From the NCBI GenBank assembly GCA_947367855.1, contig CANBFE010000024.1, forward strand, positions 1 to 59,587: a stretch of 59,587 nucleotides of DNA, given 5' to 3'. Of this stretch, positions 16,359 to 24,467 are shown piece by piece. Numbering within the stretch: the first letter of the stretch is position 1; each line of letters starts with the position of its first letter. Under the pieces are notes generated by a model, which was not told the DNA's origin, ran no database searches, and worked only from the letters and a program-made list of their open reading frames with translations. The position numbers and the translations under genes were made by a program. Origin of the DNA: an uncultured Lachnospiraceae bacterium. Lineage in GTDB: Bacteria > Bacillota > Clostridia > Lachnospirales > Lachnospiraceae.

Positions 16359-16997
16359 ATGAACTGGATAGAGTATATGGTATCCATAACGGAAATTTTA
16401 GGGACAGTGGCATTTTCCGTCTCCGGCGCCATGACGGCAATCCGGAAGAAAATGGATATTCTGGGTGTGGTGGTACTGGGGGTGGTGACAGCAGTGGGCG
16501 GCGGCATTATACGGGATCTGCTTCTGGGCATTACGCCGCCGGCTGCGTTTCAGAACCCTGTCTACGTGGCCTGGGCCACCGTTACGGCGCTGTTGGCATT
16601 TGTCCTGGCCCGCCATACCTGGTCCGAGAAGAACCGCCACCTGTTTGAACTGCTTCTCAACCTGGTGGATTCCCTGGGACTGGGGCTGTTTGCGGTTATC
16701 GGCGTGAGGACAGCCATAGACTGCGGATATGGGGAAAACGGATTCCTGTCCATTTTTGTGGGCGTGCTTACCGGTGTGGGCGGCGGCATGCTGCGGGATA
16801 CCATGGCCGGGGAGGTGCCGAAGATTTTTCGGAAACGAATCTATGCCCTGGCGGCTCTGGCGGGAGCCATGGTGTATTATTATACCGCAGACAGGGTCAT
16901 CAGCTCTGTCGGCGCATTGTGGGCAGCGGCATTCCTGGTGGTGGTGATACGCGTTCTGGCAGCGCATTTTGAGTGGGATCTGCCGAGGGTGAAGTAA
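16359..16997 (+). CDS. TRIC cation channel family membrane protein (UPF0126/YadS-like)
   Basis: 212 residues with seven predicted membrane helices in two homologous halves. Each half has a glycine-rich motif: GVVTAVGGGIIRDLLLG and GVLTGVGGGMLRDTMAG, the hallmark of prokaryotic TRIC channels. These proteins form trimeric monovalent cation channels. I chose ATG 16359 (AAGGAG twelve bases upstream); an in-frame ATG at 16314 is possible but lacks a good ribosome site. It stands apart from the ABC genes by 69 bp. Confidence 0.87.
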   Translation: MNWIEYMVSITEILGTVAFSVSGAMTAIRKKMDILGVVVLGVVTAVGGGIIRDLLLGITPPAAFQNPVYVAWATVTALLAFVLARHTWSEKNRHLFELLLNLVDSLGLGLFAVIGVRTAIDCGYGENGFLSIFVGVLTGVGGGMLRDTMAGEVPKIFRKRIYALAALAGAMVYYYTADRVISSVGALWAAAFLVVVIRVLAAHFEWDLPRVK

Positions 16998-17248
16998 GAG
17001 GGCAGTATGCGTAGAATATAAAAGCAACTGCAGCAAAGCGGATTATCCCTTCGTTTTATCTGACTGCAGAAAAAATTGGATTAGAGAAAATGCGGAAAAC
17101 AGAATGGATAGATACGTATTTGCAAAAACAAAAAAGAGCAGCGGGAATCTTGTTCCGAAGAGGGTAATTTTACAGGAAGAGCCGTGGGGGAAAGTTCCAT
17201 GGGGAGATGGGCCGGAATCGGAAAGCGCCTGGCTGCGGGGAGGAAATG

Positions 17249-17773
17249 ATGGCTTTAAAATTGATAAAACTCACAAAGGAATATGAAAAACAGCTGTGTG
17301 AAATGATTGATGAGTGGAAAACAGACCAGGAGATCAATCACACCAATCGCTCGCCATGGGCAATCTTTAAAAATGATTGTCACGATTTCGATTTCTATCT
17401 GGAACACCTTGAATTAAAAGAAGCCAGAGAAGACCGGGTTCCCGATTCGGTGTTCTTTCTGTTGGACGAGGACAGGGACAGACTTCTTGGCGCTGTAAAT
17501 ATCCGTCATTATCTGAATGACTCTCTGCTGAAAGAAGGTGGGCATATCGGAGACGGAATCAGGCCCAGTGAAAGAAGGAAGGGCTATGCCACGGAGATGA
17601 TTTGTCTGGCGCTGACGGAATGTAAGAAACTGGGGATAAAGAAGGTGCTGATGACCTGCGATAAGGACAATATCGGCTCTGCCAGATCCATTATAAAAAA
17701 CGGCGGCATCCTGGAAAACGAGTTCGTGAATTCGGACGGCAATGTAGAACAAAGATATTGGATTTCCCTTTGA
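17249..17773 (+). CDS. GNAT-family N-acetyltransferase
   Basis: 174 residues. The acetyl-CoA binding motif A is GDGIRPSERRKGYATEMI, preceded by LLGAVNIRHYLND and followed by LMTCDKDNIGSARSIIKNGG. This subgroup includes acetyltransferases acting on small molecules or proteins; the acceptor cannot be told. The second of two adjacent ATGs (17249) is best spaced from GGGGAGG. Between TRIC and this gene (16998-17248) I see no gene, only two CTGCAG sites. Confidence 0.85.
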   Translation: MALKLIKLTKEYEKQLCEMIDEWKTDQEINHTNRSPWAIFKNDCHDFDFYLEHLELKEAREDRVPDSVFFLLDEDRDRLLGAVNIRHYLNDSLLKEGGHIGDGIRPSERRKGYATEMICLALTECKKLGIKKVLMTCDKDNIGSARSIIKNGGILENEFVNSDGNVEQRYWISL

Positions 17774-17807
17774 TGGGGATAAATTCCGGCTTTTCGACAG
17801 AAAATAG

Positions 17808-17838
17808 GTAACAGTTCAGCGCCCTGTCTGAACTGTTA
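17808..17838 (+). repeat. Short copy of the repeat element (right-end hairpin)
   Basis: GTAACAGTTCAG and CTGAACTGTTA form an 11-bp stem around CGCCCTGT. The sequence from 17808 to 17838 is identical to the right end of the full copy at 22306-22336. It follows the GNAT gene by about 35 bp and could act as a transcript-end hairpin. Confidence 0.8.
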
Positions 17839-17887
17839 TGAAAATATGCCGGTATGGCAGTGCCGTACCCGGCAGCGGAAAGTCCGG

Positions 17888-17916
17888 TTAAAAAATGTCA
17901 ATCGCTCATTTATACT
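17888..17916 (+). promoter_or_regulatory. Possible promoter for the bile salt hydrolase gene
   Basis: TTAAAA (17888-17893), 17 bases, TATACT (17911-17916). The -35 matches only four of six consensus bases. Downstream TTTGCCAA plus AATGTATAAC recurs ahead of the response regulator at 30175. Confidence 0.4.
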
Positions 17917-17973
17917 CACGCTCAATAACATTTGCCAATGTGAATGTATAACGAACAATAATAGGGGGTAACT

Positions 17974-18951
17974 ATGTGCACAGCAGCAACTTATCAGACG
18001 AAAGATTTCTATTTTGGACGAACCCTGGATAATGAAATTTCCTATGGGGAGGAAATCGTAGTGACGCCCCGGAGATTCCGGTTTTCCTTTCGGAATATGG
18101 GTGCCCTTGATCAACATTATGCCATGATCGGCACGGCCCATGTGGCGGAGGGCGCTCCGCTGTATTATGATGCCGTGAACGAGAAGGGCCTGGGGATGGC
18201 GGGCCTGAATTTTCCGGGAAACGCCGTATACCGGAAGGCGGCAGAGGGCAGGGACAATGTGGCAACCTTTGAATTCATTCCCTGGATTCTGGGCCGGTGC
18301 GGCACGGTTAGGGAAGCCGGGGCATTACTGGAAAGAATCAATCTCACGGATACGCCCTTCAGCGACACGCTTCCCGCCGCAGGTCTGCACTGGATCATTG
18401 CCGGAAAGGACGGCTGCCTGACAGTGGAGTCCCTGGAGGCCGGGCTTCAGATATATGACAATCCCGTAGGCATCCTTACCAACAATCCGCCCTTTGCATT
18501 CCAGATGTTTCAGCTGAACAATTACATGCATGTATCGCCGGAGGACCCTGAAAATCTTTTTTCAGGGCAGCTGCCGCTTGGCGTCTATTGCAAGGGAATG
18601 GGCGCCCTGGGGCTTCCGGGAGACCTTTCTTCCCAGTCCCGTTTTGTCCGGGCTGCGTTTACGAAGCTGAACTCCGTGTCCGGGACTTCGGAAGCGGAGA
18701 GTGTGAGCCAGTTTTTCCACATCTTGGGCAGTGTGGAACAGCAGAGAGGCTGCTGTCATGTGGGGGAGGATAAATACGAAATAACGATTTACACTTCCTG
18801 CTGTAACGCGGACAAGGGAATTTATTACTATACAACGTACGAAAACAGCCGGATTACCGCAGTGGACATGCATCGGGAGGAACTGGACGCAGAAAGCATC
18901 ATCAGGTATCCCATGCTCCGGGAACCCCAGATAAAACTGCAGAATAAGTGA
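17974..18951 (+). CDS. bsh: Choloylglycine hydrolase (bile salt hydrolase / penicillin V acylase family)
   Basis: 325 residues, the usual size. It cleaves glycine or taurine from conjugated bile acids, or penicillin V in some members. Cys2 is the N-terminal nucleophile (MCTAATY); conserved partners are Arg16 and Asp19 (GRTLD), the Asn in GMAGLNFPGN, the Asn in LTNNPPF and the Arg in SQSRFVRAAF, all present. GLPGDLSSQSRF is typical of bile salt hydrolases. No signal peptide, so cytoplasmic. Start codon follows ATAGGGGG. Its neighbours do not add other bile acid genes. Confidence 0.9.
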   Translation: MCTAATYQTKDFYFGRTLDNEISYGEEIVVTPRRFRFSFRNMGALDQHYAMIGTAHVAEGAPLYYDAVNEKGLGMAGLNFPGNAVYRKAAEGRDNVATFEFIPWILGRCGTVREAGALLERINLTDTPFSDTLPAAGLHWIIAGKDGCLTVESLEAGLQIYDNPVGILTNNPPFAFQMFQLNNYMHVSPEDPENLFSGQLPLGVYCKGMGALGLPGDLSSQSRFVRAAFTKLNSVSGTSEAESVSQFFHILGSVEQQRGCCHVGEDKYEITIYTSCCNADKGIYYYTTYENSRITAVDMHREELDAESIIRYPMLREPQIKLQNK

Positions 18952-19056
18952 GGAAGGAACCGGGTGAACAGCCTGCACTGGGAAAGCAGGGCCTGGCCAG
19001 GGACATGGCATCTATAAAACGTATGTGTAACAGAAAAGCGGAGAGGAGACAGTGCA

Positions 19057-20004
19057 GTGATTTTAAGTGTGAGCCGCAGAACCGACATCCCCAATTACTA
19101 TTCTGAATGGTTTTTCAATCGAATCAGGGAAGGGTATCTGTATGTACGCAATCCCATAAATCCACATCAGATCAGTAAAATTGTGCTGTCCCCGGAACTT
19201 GTGGACTGCATTGTCTTTTGGACGAAAAATCCGGAACCGATGCTGGCAAGGCTGAATGAACTGGATGCCTATCAATATTATTTTCAGTTTACGCTTACCG
19301 GCTTTGGCCGTGATATAGAATGCAATGTCCCCCACAAGAAGAAAACCATGATTCCGATCTTTCAAACATTGTCGGATAAAATCGGTAAGGATAGGGTGGT
19401 CTGGAGATATGATCCCATTATTTTTACAAAGAAATACAGCCCTGAATACCATATAAAAGCGTTTTCGCAGATTGCAGAAGAATTGCACGGGTACACATCC
19501 AAATGCGTTATCAGTTTTGTGGATATCTATACCAAGACGAAGAAAGCCATGAAGGCCCTGGATTCCTTTTTCCTGCCGGAAACTGCTTTAACCGCATTTG
19601 CAGGAGAAATCGCATCCATTGCAGCCAGGCATGAGATGAAAGTTGCCACATGCGCAGAAACGGTGGATTTGTCTGCCTGCGGAATCGAACATAATTCCTG
19701 CATTGACAGGGAACTGATTGAGAAAATCATCGGGTATAAAATTCGTGCAGAGAAAGACAAAAATCAAAGAAAAGAGTGCGGCTGCGTTGAAAGTATTGAG
19801 ATAGGTACATACAATACCTGTAAAAACGGATGCCAATATTGCTATGCAAACTACAGTCAGGAAAGTGCAGAGCAAAACGGTATGCGATATGATGTGAATT
19901 CTCCCATTTTGTGCGGAACAGTTACAGAAAAGGATAAAGTCACGGAGAGAAAGGTAAAGGCATTGAAGGAAGAGCAGGAAGTCTTTTCTCAAATGCTGTT
20001 TTGA
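19057..20004 (+). CDS. DUF1848 family protein
   Basis: 315 residues. Opens SVSRRTDIPNYYSEWF, the conserved DUF1848 start, with IVFWTKNPEPML and VVWRYDPIIFT. The C-terminal part has a cysteine cluster CKNGCQYCYANYSQE, similar to iron-sulfur or zinc ligands of radical SAM-like proteins. Function unknown; the family looks like a TIM barrel with a metal centre. The start is GTG 19057 after GAGAGGAG. It is probably monocistronic. Confidence 0.8.
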   Translation: MILSVSRRTDIPNYYSEWFFNRIREGYLYVRNPINPHQISKIVLSPELVDCIVFWTKNPEPMLARLNELDAYQYYFQFTLTGFGRDIECNVPHKKKTMIPIFQTLSDKIGKDRVVWRYDPIIFTKKYSPEYHIKAFSQIAEELHGYTSKCVISFVDIYTKTKKAMKALDSFFLPETALTAFAGEIASIAARHEMKVATCAETVDLSACGIEHNSCIDRELIEKIIGYKIRAEKDKNQRKECGCVESIEIGTYNTCKNGCQYCYANYSQESAEQNGMRYDVNSPILCGTVTEKDKVTERKVKALKEEQEVFSQMLF

Positions 20005-20087
20005 GCTATTCACGGCGGTTCTGTTTCAATGGATACGAATCTTGGATTAATGCGGTTGTAATATTTATTCTCTCCTGCCCAATGTTA

Positions 20088-20117
20088 TGGACAATTCTTA
20101 TGGTAGTCTGATATAAT
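20088..20117 (+). promoter_or_regulatory. Promoter upstream of the DUF4303-like gene
   Basis: TGGACA (20088-20093), 18-base spacer, TATAAT (20112-20117), about 65 bases before the start codon. The rest of the 20005-20182 gap shows nothing recognisable. Confidence 0.6.
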
Positions 20118-20182
20118 ATTCTCATGTGAATTAGAGGAGGAAAACCCCCAATTTGACAAAAAGAAAGGTTAAATAATCAGAT

Positions 20183-20797
20183 ATGGAACATTTTTTCTTA
20201 GCTCTGCAACCCACTATTGAGAACGCTGTACGGCACGCTATGGAGAAGATTCGCCGGGAAATTGGGAAGGAGCATATCTACAGTGCGGCCCTGGTCACCG
20301 ACAGCGACTGTATTACCCTCTTCCTGGCAGTGAACACAGAGGAATCCCTGGCAAAGCGGGACAAGAAGGACCGGACAACGAAACGTCTGGCGGAATTGCG
20401 GAAGTACTGGCCCAAGGAGTTTGTGGATCAGGTGGCGGACGGTTCCTTCAGTCTGAACCGCTATATTCCAGACGAGTGGGGTTACTCTGATGGGACTGAC
20501 AGCGAACTAAATCAGGTCAGCCAACAGCTCTACAACCAGGAGGAAACCTTATCCGATGCAGATGAAGATACCTATGAGGAAGTCCATGAGAGATTCCAGG
20601 AACTGCTCTTGGAGACGGCAGCCTGTGTTTTCGAGAGGCTGCGGGCAGAGGGGGTCTTTGGCCCGGAGATTGTCTGCTTTATCTCCATGTCCGACGATGA
20701 TCGGACGCCGGAAATCGAGGACGTCTCCGTCCGGAGGCTCAACACTCCGGAACAGTATGAGCAGTTTCAGACTTGGGTAAGAACTTTTAACGGATAA
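20183..20797 (+). CDS. DUF4303-like protein
   Basis: 204 residues, soluble and acidic. Motifs resembling DUF4303 include IYSAALVTDSDCITLFLAVN, YIPDEWGYSD and the C-terminal FISMSDDDRTPEIEDVSVRRLN. Function unknown; proteins of this type turn up among immunity-like genes, but no toxin gene is adjacent here. No membrane segments. ATG is preceded by AAAGAAAGG at some distance. It ends 43 bp before the convergent kinase gene. Assignment is from pattern recognition only. Confidence 0.6.
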   Translation: MEHFFLALQPTIENAVRHAMEKIRREIGKEHIYSAALVTDSDCITLFLAVNTEESLAKRDKKDRTTKRLAELRKYWPKEFVDQVADGSFSLNRYIPDEWGYSDGTDSELNQVSQQLYNQEETLSDADEDTYEEVHERFQELLLETAACVFERLRAEGVFGPEIVCFISMSDDDRTPEIEDVSVRRLNTPEQYEQFQTWVRTFNG

Positions 20798-20840
20798 GCA
20801 ACAGGGCTGCCATACAGTTGTAATTATGCGCCCCGGGTGA

Positions 20841-21455
20841 CTACTTGGGAAACGGAAACCTTCTGACCCATTCCACCACATAATCCGCGGTTTCCGCCAC
20901 CGTTTTCCCGGTGATGTCAAAGGTCTCAAAAGCCGTTTCTCCCAATGTATTATGGGTTTTGAAGTATTCATTGTAGTCAATGGAACTCTGTATCCAGTTT
21001 TCATCCTGGATTCCTCTGCCTTCCCGCATGCGGTTCCGGAGCAGCTCCCTGTCGCATACCAGGGCAAGGCAGCGGATCTCCCGGAAAAACCGGCTGTTAT
21101 AGGTTTTGGGGAGCTTGTCCAGATTGCCTGCCATGGTCCACAGAACAGGCTTTCCGGTCTGCATAAGATTTTTTGACAGACTTCCCACCTGTTCCACCTG
21201 ATCGTAGTGGTCCGCCTCCGTCTCATGGGGCATAATACAATAAAACATATCCTTGTCCAATACCGTGAATTCCACTCTCCGCCGTATGATCTCCATGGCA
21301 GTGGTGGTTTTCCCCACACCGCTGCATCCGGTCAAAATAAAGAGGGGCAGCTTCACAAAAGGCCACCGGTTTCCGCATTTGGGACAGATGATTTCATTGT
21401 CTCTGACCGTCTTATCCCATTCATAATTCCCGCATTTTGCACAAATTCCGATCAT
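20841..21455 (-). CDS. Zinc-ribbon plus P-loop kinase-like protein
   Basis: 204 residues. The N-terminus is a zinc ribbon (CAKCGNYEWD and CPKCGNRWP, two CxxC knuckles). A P-loop follows at about 44-51 (GCSGVGKTT), then LDKDMFY, LWTMAGNLDKLPK and LVCDRELLRNRMREGR, as in small nucleoside or shikimate-type kinases. Substrate unknown. It is convergent with the DUF4303-like gene. The ATG is 14 bases after AGGAAGG, so the start is slightly uncertain. The gap 21456-21705 has only a short direct repeat GATTTTAAAGA. Confidence 0.78.
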   Translation of the reverse strand: MIGICAKCGNYEWDKTVRDNEIICPKCGNRWPFVKLPLFILTGCSGVGKTTTAMEIIRRRVEFTVLDKDMFYCIMPHETEADHYDQVEQVGSLSKNLMQTGKPVLWTMAGNLDKLPKTYNSRFFREIRCLALVCDRELLRNRMREGRGIQDENWIQSSIDYNEYFKTHNTLGETAFETFDITGKTVAETADYVVEWVRRFPFPK

Positions 21456-21705
21456 TTTGACATCATTTTCCTTCCTGTTTTAAATTGTCTGTAACAGTCC
21501 CCTGATCCGGGCAGCACCACATCTTTCCCCAGTATATCATCTTTTCGTCTGGAAGTCTATACTTTTCGGTATCTGTATGAAAGAAGATTTTAAAGAGATT
21601 TTAAAGAATTCCGTGAAATGCGCCATGTTACGTCAGGCAGAAAAACCGTAAATGTATGAACAATAACGCGCAAAAACAGAAACAGAAACAGGGAACTTTA
21701 TGCCC

Positions 21706-21734
21706 TTGATTCTCGTCTGCAAAAGCGTTACAAT
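21706..21734 (+). promoter_or_regulatory. SigA-type promoter for bacteriohemerythrin
   Basis: TTGATT (21706-21711), 17-base spacer, TACAAT (21729-21734), about 45 bases before the start codon. Confidence 0.7.
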
Positions 21735-21777
21735 AGAGATCAGTTCTAAAGACAATGTATAGAGGAGGATCTTCATT

Positions 21778-22182
21778 ATGTACGAAATGAAACCGGAATA
21801 TTACACAGGCATTGATGCCATTGACCAGGAACATGGAAAACTGTTCTCCCTGGCCGGGGAAACTCACGAGCTGTTAAATGACAATCTTCTGGTTGACAAA
21901 ACAGAGAAACTCAACAGCCTGATTTCCGAACTGATTGATTATACCAAGATACATTTTTCCCACGAGGAGTCCTATCTGAAGCAGATTCACTATGACCGTA
22001 TTGCGGAACATGCTGCCCTGCACCGCAGCTTTGAAGAAAGCCTGATGCAGTTTGATCTGGATGATATGGGAGAGGACGGAGAAAGCCAGAATGCATTTGT
22101 GGAGGACCTTCTTGGTTTTCTTATCACCTGGCTGATCAATCACATCCAGAGGACAGACATGCAGTATGTAAGTCATAAGTAA
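21778..22182 (+). CDS. Bacteriohemerythrin
   Basis: 134 residues, a single hemerythrin four-helix bundle that binds oxygen at a di-iron centre. Ligands visible: His19 in IDQEHGKLF, His59 and Glu63 in HFSHEESYL, His78 and His82 in EHAALHRSF, and His/Asp in INHIQRTD. In anaerobes it may act in oxygen or iron sensing or detoxification. It has its own promoter and a strong ribosome site (GGAGG). Its TAA stop is inside the end of the repeat element that follows immediately. Confidence 0.93.
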   Translation: MYEMKPEYYTGIDAIDQEHGKLFSLAGETHELLNDNLLVDKTEKLNSLISELIDYTKIHFSHEESYLKQIHYDRIAEHAALHRSFEESLMQFDLDDMGEDGESQNAFVEDLLGFLITWLINHIQRTDMQYVSHK

Positions 22183-22337
22183 CAGTTCAGACAGCCCCTC
22201 TCGCGAAGTCAATAATTGCAATGTGTCCACGGACACATTTCTATGCAATTTTGCGAGACTTGCGGGCGCCAAAACGCATTCTTTTCGCGTTTTGTGTGCA
22301 TTCTCGTAACAGTTCAGCGCCCTGTCTGAACTGTTAC
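22179..22337. repeat. Complete 159-bp structured repeat element with 16-bp terminal inverted repeats
   Basis: Left end GTAACAGTTCAGACAG (22179-22194) is the perfect reverse complement of the right end (22322-22337). Inside are nested hairpins: TCTCGC with GCGAGA enclosing ATTGCA with TGCAAT and a 9-bp stem AATGTGTCC/GGACACATT; then CAAAACGC with GCGTTTTG; then GTAACAGTTCAG with the right end. No reading frame and no clear target duplication. It resembles a MITE or a repeated structured RNA. Related copies lie at 13639, 17808 and 25611. Confidence 0.85.
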
Positions 22338-22377
22338 AATCATAAAGGCTGATCTGATACAAAATCCGAAAAAAGAG

Positions 22378-22406
22378 TTGTAAAACCACTGAAATGGTGG
22401 TACAAT
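22378..22406 (+). promoter_or_regulatory. Promoter for the 58-residue reading frame
   Basis: TTGTAA (22378-22383), 17-base spacer, TACAAT (22401-22406). The spacer contains ACCA and TGGT as a short dyad. Confidence 0.6.
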
Positions 22407-22440
22407 AGACGGGAATTTGACAGGAAAGGCGGTGAGACGT

Positions 22441-22617
22441 ATGAAACGATATGAAGTGCTTCTGGATAAGGAATTATTTCACGGCAGTGATATTGTACGC
22501 AGCTTCGGTTACAAAGCAGCGGTTTCAGGGGACAACTATGCCCTTTTTCAGGAAACGGATTGTTTTGTGCGCTGCTCATCGTGGGACGGGACAAGTGGAA
22601 GCATGACGGTTGTGTGA
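22441..22617 (+). CDS. Small protein of unknown function (58 residues)
   Basis: Begins MKRYEVLLDKELFHGSDIV and ends SWDGTSGSMTVV. The ATG at 22441 follows AGGAAAGGCGGTGAG. A promoter sits upstream and a good terminator downstream, so it is a complete one-gene transcription unit, which argues that it is real. There are two cysteines and no membrane segment. I do not recognise a family. An in-frame ATG at 22417 would add eight residues. Confidence 0.55.
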   Translation: MKRYEVLLDKELFHGSDIVRSFGYKAAVSGDNYALFQETDCFVRCSSWDGTSGSMTVV

Positions 22618-22674
22618 TAAAATATATGTGAAACAGCATATACTGTCATGGCTCGGATGATAACCGGAAACCAG

Positions 22675-22715
22675 TACCCTGCGCGGACAAAAACAGTCTG
22701 TGCAGGGTATTTTTA
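22675..22715 (+). terminator. Intrinsic terminator
   Basis: TACCCTGC (22675-22682) pairs with GCAGGGTA (22702-22709), with inner GAC/GTC, followed by TTTTT. It ends the 58-residue gene's transcript. Confidence 0.85.
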
Positions 22716-22795
22716 TGCCCTGAAATAAGCAGCAGAATAAAAGCCGCCCATTCACCGAAAAAATCAAATGCTGCGGCGGCAGAAAGAGAGGAAAA

Positions 22796-23566
22796 ATGGT
22801 TCGTAAATATATTGCGACGGCTAATATGGCCGTACAGGAAAAAACCGGAGGCGGTATTCTGTATCTGCTGCCGGATATCGTGATGAAGGTCATCTACCTT
22901 GTTCCGCTGATGTTTATCTGGAAAACCCTTACGGAGAGCGGGTACCAGGTGGAAATGTCCGTATCACAGCTTTTAAGCTACACCTATGTCAATGCCTTGC
23001 TGACGGATATGATGACTGTAAATACATATCTGACAGCATGGAATTACGATACAAGAAGCGCGGAGATGTTTACCCGCCCCCTGCCTGTGTTCGGGCAGGT
23101 AATTTCAAGGACTCTGGGAAAGTGGGGTCCCATGCTGCTCCTGTTTTCGCTGCCTATGTTTCTGGCGGCTCCCCTTCTGGGGATCAGAATACTGCCCGGC
23201 ACGCTGTGGGCGATTCCGTCTCTGGTCCTTAGCGTGTCCCTTGGCTTTGCCTTTGAGTTTGTGTTTTTCTGCGTCACCATCAGACTGCGCAATGTCTCCT
23301 GGCCTGTCTATGTGATCAGGAAGGCGGTGGTATCCTTTTTCTCGGGTACGGTGATTCCCTTTCAAATACTGCCCTTTGGACTGGAGCGTTGGATCCGCTA
23401 TCAGCCCTTCGGCAGCATGGGCGGGGCATTTCTGTCTTTGTATGTGGGAAGCGCAAAGGCCTGGGAGGTGATCCCGGTACAGATATTCTGGAACCTTGTG
23501 ATGTGGGCCTGGGCGGTGGTGTGGTTCCGCAGGTCCAGAGAAAGGATGGTGAGTTTCGGTGGATAA
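22796..23566 (+). CDS. ABC-2 type permease, first subunit
   Basis: 256 residues with six hydrophobic segments (roughly 23-42, 62-80, 103-128, 135-165, 180-200 and 225-245). The topology and order with a second permease and an ATPase match ABC-2 exporters of the daunorubicin/teichoic-type group. Substrate unknown. It follows ribosome site AGAGAGGAAA. The stop overlaps the GTG start of the next gene. Confidence 0.82.
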   Translation: MVRKYIATANMAVQEKTGGGILYLLPDIVMKVIYLVPLMFIWKTLTESGYQVEMSVSQLLSYTYVNALLTDMMTVNTYLTAWNYDTRSAEMFTRPLPVFGQVISRTLGKWGPMLLLFSLPMFLAAPLLGIRILPGTLWAIPSLVLSVSLGFAFEFVFFCVTIRLRNVSWPVYVIRKAVVSFFSGTVIPFQILPFGLERWIRYQPFGSMGGAFLSLYVGSAKAWEVIPVQIFWNLVMWAWAVVWFRRSRERMVSFGG

Positions 23567-24467
23567 TGAGAAAAACAAAGCAGTTGGGGAAAACGGCGCA
23601 GTGAGAAACACCCCCCTTCACAAAGGGAGGGCGCTGCGGGGAATCAGGCGCTATTTTCAGCTGTTGGGAATCTATGCCCGGATGGATTTGGCATCCCTGA
23701 TGCGGGACGGAAAATTTATGGCCATTGTGATTACCGCTGATATGGTCTCCAACATATCCTCCATATCCGGCATTTTTCTGCTGGCATGGAAATTCGGCGG
23801 TATCGGCGGCATGGATAAATTTGAGGTGCTGTTTATGCTGGCTTACGGCAATATCGTGATGGGCTTCCTCAATATGATGGGAGGCTGCAATGCCCTGTTT
23901 CCAAGCAGAATCATCGGCAGGGGACAGTGGGAGCACATGTTTATCATGCCTCTGTCTTATGGGGTGCAGCTGACAGTGGGGATTTTTCCCTTTACCGGTT
24001 CCGGCAGCTTCCTGTCGGGCATGGCCATGCTGTGGGTGGCAGTACGGCAAATGGAGACGGTGCTTCCCTGGTGGTGGCCCGGGGCGCTTGTGCTGCAGCT
24101 GCTGATCAGCATGGTAATCGTGGCCGCCTCCTCCTACCTGTTCGCAAGCCTTACGTTCTATGCGCCGGTACAGTGCGAGGAGATCTGCAGCACCGTGGTT
24201 TACAGCATGGGCCATGCCATGACATTTCCCCTGTCCGGCATGCCGCTGTACATCCGGTATCCCCTGCTGACGATTTTCCCTGCAGGGCTGACGGCCTGGT
24301 TCCCCACGGTGATTTTACTGGGAAAGGCAAATACATTGGAAGCATGTTATCCGGCGGTATTCGCACTGCTGCTGTCGCTGTGCGCCGCTTATTTTTTCAG
24401 GAAAGGATTTCGATATTATGTCAAAAAAGGAATTAACAGATACGTTTCAGGGGGCCATCGCTCCTAA
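23559..24467 (+). CDS. ABC-2 type permease, second subunit
   Basis: 302 residues. A hydrophilic N-terminus of about 35 residues precedes six hydrophobic segments. The core contains MDLASLMRDGKFMAIVI and the conserved PLSG and FP around the last helices. It pairs with the previous permease. The GTG start overlaps the previous stop by 8 bp, and its 3' end overlaps the ATPase gene by 50 bp, so all three are coupled. Confidence 0.8.
   Translation: MDNEKNKAVGENGAVRNTPLHKGRALRGIRRYFQLLGIYARMDLASLMRDGKFMAIVITADMVSNISSISGIFLLAWKFGGIGGMDKFEVLFMLAYGNIVMGFLNMMGGCNALFPSRIIGRGQWEHMFIMPLSYGVQLTVGIFPFTGSGSFLSGMAMLWVAVRQMETVLPWWWPGALVLQLLISMVIVAASSYLFASLTFYAPVQCEEICSTVVYSMGHAMTFPLSGMPLYIRYPLLTIFPAGLTAWFPTVILLGKANTLEACYPAVFALLLSLCAAYFFRKGFRYYVKKGINRYVSGGHRS

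Noticed and set aside
17104..17286. Short open frame before the GNAT gene
   Set aside because: Overlaps the GNAT start, no ribosome site, no recognisable sequence.
22170..22350. Target site duplication around the 159-bp element
   Set aside because: TCATAA occurs on both sides but not flush with the ends, so I cannot call a duplication.
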